Assembly: GCA_001692895.1 (NCBI GenBank)
Contig: KV748211.1
Location: 186,001-250,000 of the forward strand
Source of the DNA: Cenococcum geophilum 1.58
Taxonomy: Eukaryota; Ascomycota; Dothideomycetes; Gloniales; Gloniaceae
DNA length: 64,000 nt
Reading direction: 5' to 3'
The translations under genes were made by a program, and so were the position numbers. Within the stretch, counting starts at the first letter, position 1. Each line of letters opens with the position of its first letter. The notes below the pieces were generated by a model. The model saw only the letters and a program-made list of their open reading frames with translations, was not told the DNA's origin and ran no database searches. Shown in pieces: positions 34,050 through 45,289 of this stretch.

Positions 34050-36130
34050 TAACCCCCTCCGTTTCGTCTATATTATCTATTACTATTTACATTTTATAGT
34101 ATAATCCATATTAGTTAAGCAACTTAGTATAACTTCCCCTTTCTTTTATCTCTCCGTTTTCTAAGAAAATAATTTTATTAGCACCCTTAACTATACTAAA
34201 ACAATAAGTAATAGTTAAAATTATTTAACCTTTCCCCTAACTTTTAAGCAATTCGCGAAATTAATTTCTTTATTATAGTATCTATAATAGATATAGCTTT
34301 ATTAAAAAGCAAAATCTTTAAATTTTTAAGAAAGGCCCTTGCAATAGTAATACGTTAACGCTTACCACCTAAGAGTTTAATACCCTCTTCCTTAACTACT
34401 ATGTTATATCTAGCATTATAATATATAATCCGTTTATATATAAAAGCGGCTTTATAGCTTTTTATAATTTTAGTATTACTAATATAGACTCTATACAATA
34501 CGATTTCCCTAATTAACTTATTTAGTACTTTAAGATTTTAGGGTATAATTGCTATATTTTCTTATAGACTTCTTAGTATAATATTACTAATATTTTAGCT
34601 ATTAATTTTAATACTCCCTTTACTAGGGTTAATAAACCCCTTTAGAAGATTAAGAAGTATAGACTTACCGCTTCTAGTTAATCTAATAAGCGTAATAATC
34701 TTTCCGCCCTTAACTATAAAACTAATCTTCTTTACCGTTAACTCGTTATTAGCGTAAGAAAATAAGACATTATTAAATTTAACGCGACCAGCGGTAACCT
34801 TAAGGTGTATTATTCCTTCTTTATTAACAATAGATACCTTAGTTTAAACAAGTATAAAAAAGCGTTCTCCTGCACTAAGGCAACCTATTAGTATATTATA
34901 CGTTTATATAAAATAGCCTATAAACGTAAACATATTTAGCTAGGAACTAATTAAAATAAATAAGCCGCCTATACTTACGGTATCTTATATAAGGCGAAAA
35001 AGCAAGATTAGTACTAAGATTGCTAGGCTAATTACTTTTAATCCCTCCCCTAATAGACTAGTAAAAAGTTATAAACATTTTATCTATAATTTTAGTTTAT
35101 TACTATCTACTAATATAGAGGAATATCCGCGCCACTCCTAATCTTAATAATTAGCTATTTTTACTAGATCCTAGTATATAACTATATTGTACTTAATCTA
35201 GCTTTCCTTATACCTATTTATACTATAGTCTTAATATATTTAAAAAAAAGCTTAGGATTCTTAACAAGCTTAGTTTAGATATAAATAATAATTACGTTAA
35301 TTATAATAAGTCCTATATATGCATTAATAAAGTGCGAGAAATAAACTATAAAGGTAATAATATTAATTGCGGAAGGTATTAAATTGAGAATTATACTATC
35401 CATAAAATAGATATACTATTCTCCTAAGACTATAACCTCCAAGACTTCCCTAGAGCTATTATTACTATAGAAGTCCATAAAGAGTGTTATAATATATCTT
35501 AAGGCGTACTCTTTTAGGTTATATATTAAACATTCTATAACGTGCCCCTTTATATATAAGTTAAACCGGTTTAAAATAAAGGTAAGTAGTGTTATTACCT
35601 ATAGGATAAATTCTTAAACAGGAATAGAACCTTTAGCAGTTAATTAATAATATTTAAAAAGGATAAGAATATATACTAGATCTATCTATAGTAGTATCTA
35701 TAAGTGCACCTATTTATATTAATAGCAATATTGTTAATAGCTTAGCTAAGACTTATAGGATACCTACTAGGCAAAGCAATAACCATATTTTTAGGTCCTT
35801 TAGCTATAGGTATAGTATAACTACTAAAAGATCCTTTATATAATCCCGCTAGCTTTTAATATTACTAGCTTAAGGATGCTTAAGTAGCGGTTCCACTTCG
35901 CTTACTAGGTAAAATATTCTATATAAGATAGAGAGCCTAACTAATAAAAATATCCTTAAAATTGGTATTATAAGGCGCACAATTTAGTAGACGTTAATTA
36001 ATTAGCTAACAGTAAGGACGATAAAATAGGAGACTTTAAAGGTATATGTAATTAGGCAAGAGCTAAAATAAAAATACCTTAGGTAAATTAATTTAAGTTA
36101 AAAAAGGATCTAAATAGTACTCTATATAAG
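34050..36130 (-). pseudogene. ABC transporter relic, HMT1/ABCB6-like half transporter
   Basis: The nucleotide-binding domain is clear on the minus strand. The lead-in (KVTAGRVKFNNVLFSYANNE) is typical of HMT1/ABCB6/ATM transporters. The Walker A region RLTRSGKS is at 34661-34684, the signature LSGGQ reads LLGGK at 34352-34375, and Walker B ILLFDEA reads ILLFNKA near 34296-34315. An FLENGEIKERGS end is near 34160. Upstream are hydrophobic membrane segments (KVISLAILVLILLF, LIPSAINIITFIVYF) with MDFYSNNSSREVLEVI, as in that family. Known members are vacuolar or organellar exporters of metal-thiol or porphyrin conjugates. The N-terminus is uncertain. Stops and Asp/Glu losses are RIP-type, so it is dead. 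Confidence 0.72.
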
Positions 36131-36480
36131 TATTAAACTTTCTATAAAGACCTAAACATCTAGTTAATATAGAACTACAATTCTATATAAGGACGTTATA
36201 TATATATATATAAAGTAATTTGCTAGTATATAGCCTACAGAATACCTTCTATACCCTTAGCTATTATTAGATATACTTATAATTGCAAAATTTAGATACT
36301 TATATAGCTGGCTATAAGTCCTACTACCATCTATAATATATAAGTTGGCCGCTTCTTATATATAACTAGTAATAACTATAATCTTATAAATTACACGGTA
36401 TAGGAAAGGAAAGAAATAACTAGAAGGATGGAATAAATATAGTTAACAGTCTTAAATAGCTATATAATTTGTAGTTTTAT
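36131..36480. other. AT-rich spacer, nothing certain
   Basis: May include the start or promoter of the ABC transporter relic. The simple repeat (TA)n occurs at 36200-36211. No other feature was seen; the TSD TTTAT at 36476-36480 marks the Copia B2 insertion. Confidence 0.4.
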
Positions 36481-36688
36481 TATTAGTCACATAGGGTGAC
36501 TTACCAATAACGACTACTCGAGTAGGGTTATAGTGATATTGGGTGATAAAGCTTATTCATTAGAATGAGGAAGGGCGAGGAACTTAAGGCTCCTCGCCAC
36601 ACTAGTGCCGCGGCGACACGTAATAGCAACTTACCATCACGTGACGGCAGTTTGCCGTACGTGACGGCAACTTGCCTCATTCCTGACA
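36481..36688 (-). repeat. 3' LTR of Copia B2
   Basis: Plus-strand start TATTAGTCACATAGGG, end TCCTGACA. 208 bp, one 21-bp unit shorter than the 5' LTR. Confidence 0.92.
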
Positions 36689-36902
36689 CTAGCAACTCTT
36701 CTTTTATAGTTGCCATCTAGATATAAATACTGCTTAACTATTATAACAAATATAAATCCTTTTTACTTACTATTGCCATTATAATATAAGTCTCGCTGTC
36801 CTAAAATTTGCCTCTTAGCATATAGCTCTCTTACTTAGGAGTTATAGGTAAGCATTTTGTTTAAAGGGCCGCCAAGGCGCTAGTAGTAAGCGAGCTAATA
36901 GC

Positions 36903-36929
36903 GATTTTCCATCCCGGGGATGGAAAATC
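36903..36929. other. Palindrome in Copia B2 3' region
   Basis: GATTTTCCATCCC pairs with GGGATGGAAAATC around one G. It is equivalent to 18161-18187 in Copia B1, with changes in both arms. Confidence 0.85.
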
Positions 36930-36969
36930 CTAATTGGCTAGGTTGAGTTAGGGTCTATAGAATCCCCCC

Positions 36970-39900
36970 TTTTAAAAAGTCTTAGTAAGAGAATCTAACC
37001 AATTAAACAACTTCGACCACTGGTTAAAGTTTCTGGATATTTTAAGACCTTACGTAACTAAGAAATTTCTAGGGACTCCCTTTTAACCCAACCTTTAACT
37101 CGTATACGTAGAGTATTTATATTAATAAACGTCTCTAATGCCTTATTTAGGTTTGCCTTTATTATTATATCTACCGGGTTATCTTAGCTATTAATCTATT
37201 AAATTTTAAAGAGTTCTTAACGCTTATAGGATTGCTAAAGTGCTATAATATTAATTATGAGGCGCTTTTCCTTTATAGTACTAAGCTTAACTAAACACTT
37301 ATAGAGGGAATATAAATCGGTGTATACGATTATAGGGATAATAGAAAGTGCGAGTCGATTTATAATTATCTTTAAGGTAGTTCCAATTGCAATTGCTATA
37401 TTAACTCTACTAACCATTCTATATATCTCTAACGCTAAAACACTTTAGGTAACGCGCTTACTCTTAGTTAAGCTCTAATAAATAAGATTGCTATAGATTA
37501 TAAAGTCGTTCTCTCTAGTAAATTTATTTGTAATAATAATCTTATATCCTAACTAGAAGCTAAAATCTTTATTATTTATAAACGATCTATTAATAAATAT
37601 AAAGAGCTTAGCGGTAGGAAGATTAATAGGCACGTAAAGTAGTCCCTAATTAAAATGGTTTATTTGCTAGGAAAGATATTTATTTAGGGCAAGAACGTCG
37701 TCCTTAGTTGGTTCCTAGTATTAGGCGGCAACAGAGAGATTAAATAAAGCCTTAGGTTAATAGATAGAAGTAATATAAGCTCTGCGAGCGCGTTACTCTA
37801 TATATCCTTACTTTAGAGAATTAACGTTAATAACATCAATCTTCTTGCTTTAACCCTTCTGGCGTAAAGTAATAGAATCCTTATTTAGGGAGAGGATATA
37901 TCTATTAAAGAGTAATGGTGTTATTAAATTAAGCTTTTCCTTTGGCTTTACTATAAGATTTACCTTTACTAGTTTATCTTCTTTAAGAGCTAAAAATCGG
38001 TCGTCTCCTAAAATAATTATATTATTAGTTTATATGCCAACAATTCCAAATAGAGTTCCTGTAGTTATAATAAGGAAGTATAGGTTAAATATAGAAGTAG
38101 TTATTAAAAGCTTCTCTTTATAGTGCTTGCTATAGGTAGCCTACTAATAAGTTCCTGCCTCTGCGATTCTATATAATAGCTTAAGCACAACCATAATTAT
38201 ATCTTCGGGATATTAGTAGCGAATTTGCTCTAAAAGATATACCAGTATTAAGCGCTAAAGGGGCGTCTCTAATTAAGTGTAGGCTTAAGTAATATCTCGC
38301 AAATAAACCGCCATTCTATTCTTTATTAAGGAGGGAACTAACGCAATAATAACTTGCTAACTAGCTCGTTAAATCGTAGAAAATTACGTAAGAATTACCT
38401 CCTTACTATTATTATTGTAACCTTAGATAATAAGCCTTAATTTCTTAAATGGGGCGTTAGTAGCTTTGCCCTTAATCTCGTTAACTATTCTTAACTTAAA
38501 GATGCGAACTCCATCGAACTTAGTAGGGTTATACTTCTTAAATTTAAAGACTCCTCTTATAATAAGACTATCGATCTCCTGTTTATTAAATACTTAGAAA
38601 GGAGCTCCTAAAGTTATAATACGACCTTCCTTTTAGAGCTGTTTTACGAGTTTAAAGTTAGCCTTCTCCTTAACTGATATAAAGGCCATTAATAGCTTAA
38701 CTCTATTCTTGATAGCGGCAACAAATTGCTCTTTAAAATTAATAAGATGTTAGCGATTTCGTAATCCCTTTAGGCGACCTCTACCGCGTCGTAGTTATAG
38801 CGTATCTACTATAATTATATTAGGATTGTGGTCGCCTTCTAGAGCATATTAATTATGTTTCTCCTCTAGGGCATTTTCTATGGCATCCTATAAAGGCTTA
38901 GAACTGTTATCTTTATAGTAAGGCTTAATAATAGTTAAACGGAATTAAGTGGGTCTATAAGGTATCTAAATAGTATAAGTTAATATGGGCCTAACTATTC
39001 TCCCTTTTTACGCTATACGCGTACCTTAGACTGGAGTGGCAGATTAAGCGTAGTTAAGGTATTTAGGCCATTTTTTATTCCTAATATATCGTTAACCTAG
39101 CGTGTAGCGTAGAGATGTTATACCTCCTTTATTACCTTATAAATAGCCTTAGCTTATTATATAATAGAGGGAGACGGTAGAGAATCGTTAGTTATTTAAG
39201 GGTAGGCGCTAAAGACTAATAATATAGGTACGAGTCTATCCGGGCTAGCGGAATTATTAACGGCTTTAACAGCCATTTATAAGGTAAGTTCTTCGCTAGC
39301 GTCCTCTAGTTCTAAAGAGATAATCTTATATACGCGGTATAATGGCGCGTAATATTACTCTACTTTTCTAATACTGTTATATGCCTTAATAGGGACTTTC
39401 TTAACCTTAATTACCATTGCTTTTATTTATTGTCGAAACTCTATAGATAAGAAGTTCTTTCCTACATTATGGACGATTTAATTAGGGGGTCCTAGGTAAA
39501 TATTAATCTAGTATAATTATAGGGTATCCCATGCGTTTCTAGCTAACATATCCTTTAAGAAACGTGCGGCTTAGAAGAAGGTTAAGAAGTTAATAACTTA
39601 GAGTACTAGCTTGCCGCTAAGGTATATAACGTTAATAATAATATAGAAGTTAAAGTTGTAGTTATCTTTAAGGCTAAACTTAAATTAGCTAAGGGACTTC
39701 TGGTATATTTAGCAGTAATAGTAGTACTTTATAAGATGCTTAATTGCCTTAACCTTAACTTTATAGCCTACTTACTAAAGGACCCTAAGCAGTTAGTAAA
39801 CAGATAGGTAGCTAAAGCGACGGTGTAGTTAACGTAACTCTAACTTAGTTAAGTGGCTTTAAGTAATACTCTTTTCTAGTTAATAAAGGAGCAACTAGGG

Positions 39901-42328
39901 GTAACCCTATTTGCGTATAACGGGTACCTAATTATCTCCCTAAATAAGTACATCCTTAAAGTTATTAAGCTTAACGCCTAATTTATCTATATCTCTAATG
40001 CAAAATAGAAATAGGGTATTTATAGGAATAACGTAAAAGGTAATGTACCCTAAGGGGGTTTAGACCCTAATTGTGCTAAGAGAGATTATAGTACCCTTGC
40101 TAAAATAAATCGTGTATTAGCCTACCGTTAAATAGTTAATCTAAACAGAGCTATTAAGCTACTAAAGGGCTCGAACTTAAGGTTCTCCTACTATAGATAC
40201 ACCTGCGGCTCTAGTATCTGGCATAATACTATAGAAGATATTCGCTAAGTATCTGTCATTAAAGAAGAACGCGGAACTCTCCCTTAGCTCGTTAAAGATA
40301 TCTAACTTTGTAGTAAAATAGAGCGTAGATTGGTTATTAAGAATAGTAACGGTTTATATACCATCTACCTTACTATACTTAGTGAAGTATTAGTTAGGTA
40401 AGTACTCCTTAATTTCTATATCTATAAGGAGCTATTTGGCCTTATTAACCTTACCTTTAAAATCTTCTACGCCTTTATATTAAACTAGGAAGCTTTAGAA
40501 GTAGGCCGCAGTAACCTTATAATTTTTAACGTTTCTTATACTCTAGCGAAACTTATTATATGCCTCCTTTTGCTTATTAAGAGAATGCCTAGTTAACTAG
40601 TAATTCGGTTTCTTACAAACGTAGTACTTCTTCTAGCGATTACTTTAAAATAAACCTCCATAAGGACCTCTACCTTTACCTTATAATCGTTAATTATACC
40701 CTCTACTATATTGCCTACCCCGGCCACTATATATTCGATTAGTCCAGTTATAATTATATTAGTTAGGCGGGTTAATTAAAGTAGGTTAGAGTTAGGCGTT
40801 AAATTACTGTACTTCTTAAAAGCGTAGAGCGGTACTAATAGAAGATCTTAATTAAGTATACACTCCTTTATAAGTATTTGCAGGATTAAAGAGAGTAAGG
40901 TTATATTCTTTAATACCTTAGTATACGCTAATGACTTAATTACGTAGGCTAAAGTCCTTTTAATATGATTCGGATAAACCACGCTAAATTATCTAAAGTT
41001 AATTAAAGAGCTTTTAAAGATAATTAAGCTGAGGGATACCTAGGTTTGTAGCAATAATCCTTAGAAAGGTAGTCTCTCTCTATTCTAATATATACTACTA
41101 CTTATTCTCTTCTGTTTTAAAGTAGTATCTTAACTCATATATTATGCGGTTAAAATTATATCCTTTTCCTGCCAAATGATTATAATAGAAGGTACTAGCT
41201 CGGCCCTTAAGCATAACGGAATAGGCGTTATAGTATTAATTAGACTCTATTCCCACCTTTTAGTAATAGTTATAGAAGATACGTAGTTTTAAATTAAGAA
41301 CATTATATAATTCCCCGCTAAACTTCTTCTCCTAATCCGAATAGAGCTTCGTAAGCTTTATAAGCAATTTTAAACTGCCTCCGATTTAAGATTAAGATAG
41401 AGGAGGTAGGGTTTGCATTGCAGGCTGTAGTGGGGACGTAGGTCTAGTTAGTGGAGTCTAAAGGTCGTTAAATCGCGAAGTAATGGGATCCTGTGCCTGC
41501 TTTTGTTGGGGTATAGTATCCGACGTTAAGGTTATAGATTAAATTAGATACAGAGGAGTTAAAGGCGGAGGTAGGTTCGTCTCTAGAGGTGTATTACTTA
41601 GGTTCTATCGTAAGTTAAGCTTTCTTATAGTGCGTAGTTGGTGCTTAATCTCTTATAGAGTCCATTCGTGCTCTTCTTTTGCGTTAATAACCTGCTCCTA
41701 AATATTGTCTCTAATAGTACCTCCATCCTTAGGGACAAATACTCTATTCTCCTAAAGGAAGTTACAGAAGTTCTATATAATATCCTTGTTTACGGGGGCC
41801 TATGTTTCCTTTATCTATCTAATAAAGTCCTTCTTTATACATTCCCATAGCGCGGTATTATTGTATTTACTATCCTTATAATATGCTATACGGTATAATA
41901 AAAATCCATTTAAGTCTTATTTATTAGCGTTTACAAGGTCAATTATAGCTTTATTCTATGTCTTTGGGTTAATATCTTCCTTATACTTCTTTAGATAGGT
42001 TAACGCTATAATAGGTGCAGAATCGACGGGGTGTTGTACGTTAAAGGTAGGTAGGATTTTCGGTTTTATAGGATCTCGTAGGTTTGCTGTTAAGAGGTAG
42101 GCAATTTAAGATATTATTCAACGCGTTTTGGACGTCATTTAACGCGTTTTAGATGTTAACTTAGGACCCTAGGTTTAGTAACACTTCTAACCTAAAGTAC
42201 TTAACCAAATCTTTATAAACGCGGTTGTTCTGCGTAATAGACGCAACTTAGTATCTCCTAGTACTTAGTAACACTTCTATTACTAGTTTTTCGCAAGTCT
42301 AAGGTAGTACAGTATCGCTGGGATCCAT
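36970..42328 (-). pseudogene. Copia B2 gag-pol relic
   Basis: Probable gag ATG at 42326-42328 (MDPSDTVLP). A zinc knuckle of the fungal Copia type (YYVCKKPNY, originally CxxCxxxGC) is near 40630. Integrase zinc-binding sequence (HLIKYYYYC) is near 39720-39745. The RT motif reads T-N-N-I with both Asp now Asn at 38021-38026, then ILGDDRFLALKED. RNase H is partly open at 37235-37417 (VYTDLYSLYKCLVKL). The domain order gag-IN-RT-RH defines Copia. Stops are TAA/TAG; coordinates of the C-terminus are approximate. Confidence 0.87.
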
Positions 42329-42425
42329 TCTATATAAGCATATATGGCACCCCTGTATAAGACTGTCTCTTCTATTTAAAAACCTAGCTGCTCTGTAGTT
42401 AACTGTATATTTAACTACTGATCAG

Positions 42426-42654
42426 TGTTGGTCACATAGGGTGACTTACCAATAACGACTACTCGAGTAGGGTTATAGTGATGTTGGGTAATAAAGCTTA
42501 TTTATTAGAATGAGGAAGGGCGAGGAACTTAAGGCTCCTCGCTACGCTAGTGCCGCGGCGACACGTAATGGCAACTTGCTATCACGTAATGGCAACTTGC
42601 CATCACGTGACGGCAGTTTGCCGTACGTGACGGTAACTTGCCTCATTTTTGACA
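42426..42654 (-). repeat. 5' LTR of Copia B2
   Basis: Plus-strand start TGTTGGTCACATAGGG (TG preserved), end TTTTTGACA. 229 bp, containing the hairpin GCGAGGAAC...GCTCCTCGC and an array of 20/21-bp units with CACGTGACGGCA cores. Confidence 0.92.
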
Positions 42655-42786
42655 TTTATAAAATAAGATATATTTACTATTATAATTTTTTAAGCAAGAT
42701 AGCCTACTAGACTTTTTGCACCTAGTCTCCCCTAAATAGCTAAAAAAAAACAAAAAAAATAAGGTAGAATTATTACTAAAACCTAA

Positions 42787-43265
42787 TGTTTGTATCAATT
42801 TAATAATACAATTAAGTTATATCCAGGGGCACGAAATACGTATAGTATCGTATACTCTTTTAGATAGTGGTAACTATTAATTCTATTAAGGTAGACTACG
42901 TGGTCTATATACTAATGCGCCTCCCCCCTAATTAGTTAGTATGTAGGTAGTTAGTGCACCAAATACGTAACTACGCGTTTGGTATACCACGTGCTATAAT
43001 TATACACTAGCGGCACTTAAAAATAACTCAATTGTATAACTTCCGTAATCGCTTTAATAGAGCCGTAAAATATAAAGGAAATATATAGGAAATCCCTCCC
43101 GAGGTGCCTTCTAGGCTGCCTTCTAAACGGTGCTCTAAGTTAGCCGTAAGTCCTACTTACGGTCCGTAAAATAAACTATACGGCCTTTTAACGGGCCGTA
43201 GATAAACTATACGGCCTTCCGGCGGGCCGTAAATGAACTGTAAGTGCTCTGTTAGTCTCGTTCCA
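42787..43265 (-). repeat. 3' LTR of Copia C
   Basis: 479 bp. Reverse complement starts TGGAACGAGACTAACAG and ends GATACAAACA (CA preserved). It matches 4959-5439. Confidence 0.82.
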
Positions 43266-45056
43266 CCTATTCTATAACCTTTAAATTAAGCTTATTTATA
43301 TTAATTAGGGTTTCAAGGGCTTAATATAGCTTTGCCTTAGTTATAGCGTCCACTAAGTTGTCTCCGCTACTAATCCATTTAACCTCTATAATTTCACGTT
43401 ATTTATAGGCCTGACGTAAGCATATTAGGTTAACCATAAGCCTCTTCTCCTATATTATGCCTAGTTTAACTATATAGTCGTAAAGGGACTTTAAGTCAGT
43501 GCATAAAACTAGGGGTAATTGCTCCAATTATAGGATCTTCTGGATTATTAACTTAATTGCGGCTCCTATATTAAAGCTATAAGCTAGTGCGTATAGCTTA
43601 GAAGCTAATATGCTATGGGTTACTCATTTGCATTTAATTAAAGACTAATATAGTATATTTGCGTCTTGGTTACAGTCCGTAAGTATAATTATAAAGCCAA
43701 TCTATAATAATAGGTTCCTATTATTGGCAAAGGAGGCGTCTATAAATACTAGTACGCTAAGGGAATTTAGGTCTAGTGGTATAAAAGTAAGTCCTCTTAT
43801 TGCATTATTAATTTACTACTAAATACGCTTATTTAACTACTTAATATTTTCCTCTCACGGATCTATTACCTGGGCCGTAAAGGATAAATTATAGGTAGAT
43901 TTGGGTTAACAGACTATGGTAATATAGGCGCCTCTTACACGCTATGCAACATATTAGTCCTTTATATTTATAGTTTTACGGGTTTCTTTATAGGAACTAG
44001 TAAGGTCTGTAGGCTTTGCTATAATAAGCCTTAGGTTTTAAGCTTGACGTTCCTAAGTTAGCTTAATTAAGTTGCCCTTTTATATAATTAAGCCTCCGTT
44101 AAACTTAATTGGAGTCTACTTAGTTAACTGCTCTTACGGCTTTGCTAAGAACTTTACCTCTTATAGTTTAGTCTCTTTAGCGTCTACAAAAGTCCGGTCC
44201 GCTAAGAAGAGGGTATTATCCGTTTAGAGTCTAATAATACTAAGGCCGTTTAATGGAGTGTATAAGAGGCAGGGGTTGTAGGTTAACTATTCCATTTTAA
44301 GTTTACTAATATAGTGCTAGTAATACGTTTTAAACCAATAGTTTCTAGCTTCTAGTACTTTATAAAGGGGTTTTATAACCTATAAAATTATTCCTAGTTG
44401 TAAATTAAGCTTAAGGGGTAGTTGTATAAAGATGTCTCTACTTAAGTAGGTATTAGACTATATATAGGCTTGCGAGATATCCCGTAAATAGAGGGCTATA
44501 GGCTTAGTTTGCTGTAGTCTAGGCGTAAGTATAAGTATAATCCATTAACTAACTCGTTAAATTGTAGGTAATTGCGTAAGGACTAAGTCCTTTCCCTAGT
44601 CGTTATAAGCTTATATAATAAGCCTTAATTTCTTAAAGACTTTATTAGTACTAGGGTGCTTAATCTTATTAATAAAGCGTAAGTTAAATATATAGACGCC
44701 TTACGGGACGTCTTTCTCTATTATAACTGTAAAGACGCCCTTTTTAAGTAGTCCGTTAATCTCTTTACGTCTTAAGTCCGTAAAAGGGTTTTCCTATACT
44801 AGAACTAATATATCTATAGGCGGAGGTTGCCTTATAGATGTGCTTATAGAGGTTAAATAATTCTTTATTATAGGGTTCTTAGTTATAGGGTGCTTTTAGG
44901 GGCGTCCTTAGCCACGCTTTATGGTAGGTTTAGTAGGTTTAGTAGGTTTCTAAGGGACTTCTAGAGTAGGTAGAGGTGCTTCTAGTTTATCTAGTTTAAT
45001 GGTATAGGTATTTTTAGACCAAAAATAGGGTTTTACGAACATGCTTTTAAAGCTAG
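43266..45056 (-). pseudogene. Copia C pol relic: RT and RNase H
   Basis: Minus-strand counterpart of Copia 1 3130-4954. The RT motif near 44195-44225 reads TDNTL (second Asp now Asn). RNase H is near 43700-43760, with TDASF-like sequence read right to left. The short integrase C-terminal piece ends at the Gypsy E target site. TAA/TAG stops throughout. Confidence 0.83.
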
Positions 45057-45061
45057 TTAGT

Positions 45062-45267
45062 TATAAGGGATATTATTACGGACGCCTTAGGTTGCCCTTA
45101 GGACAACCCTTAAATAGTCGCCAGTTACGTGCTAGAGGCACATGCCCGTAGTATATAGTCTCCACAATTTTAGAGGCCTTACCTCCTTAAGGATTTATCT
45201 CTCTTACTAATCTATCCTCTTCCACAATCGTGTCCTTATAGCCCCCTGTCTACAAAATCCCCTTATA
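45062..45267 (+). repeat. 5' LTR of Gypsy E
   Basis: 206 bp, from TATAAGGGATATTATTACGG to CCCCTTATA. It lacks 11 bases (around CCTAGACGCC) present in the 3' LTR. Confidence 0.9.
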
Positions 45268-45289
45268 TTTAAATCCTTCCTACTCCTTT

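Larger units (their letters stand above)
36481..42654 (-). mobile_element. Copia B2 (Ty1/copia), full length
   Basis: LTRs at 36481-36688 and 42426-42654, flanked by perfect TTTAT duplicates at 36476-36480 and 42655-42659. 6174 bp, uninterrupted, on the minus strand. Its LTRs keep CACGTGACGG where Copia B1 reads TATATAACGG, so this copy is less damaged. Pol is closely related to B1; gag and the leader are more diverged. Confidence 0.93.
42787..45061 (-). mobile_element. Copia C, 3' part (same family as Copia 1)
   Basis: Left LTR and pol 3' half of a minus-strand Copia element. It stops at the Gypsy E insertion (TSD TTAGT) and resumes at 53938. The sequence corresponds to Copia 1 from about 3130 to its end. 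Confidence 0.88.

Noticed and set aside
36528..36716. 62-residue minus ORF across the Copia B2 LTR boundary
   Set aside because: Runs through LTR repeat units; not a protein family.
41668..41850. 60-residue plus ORF
   Set aside because: Antisense to Copia B2 gag.
42510..42710. 66-residue plus ORF with repeated NGNL/SRDG words
   Set aside because: It is a translation of the LTR minisatellite and crosses the LTR end.
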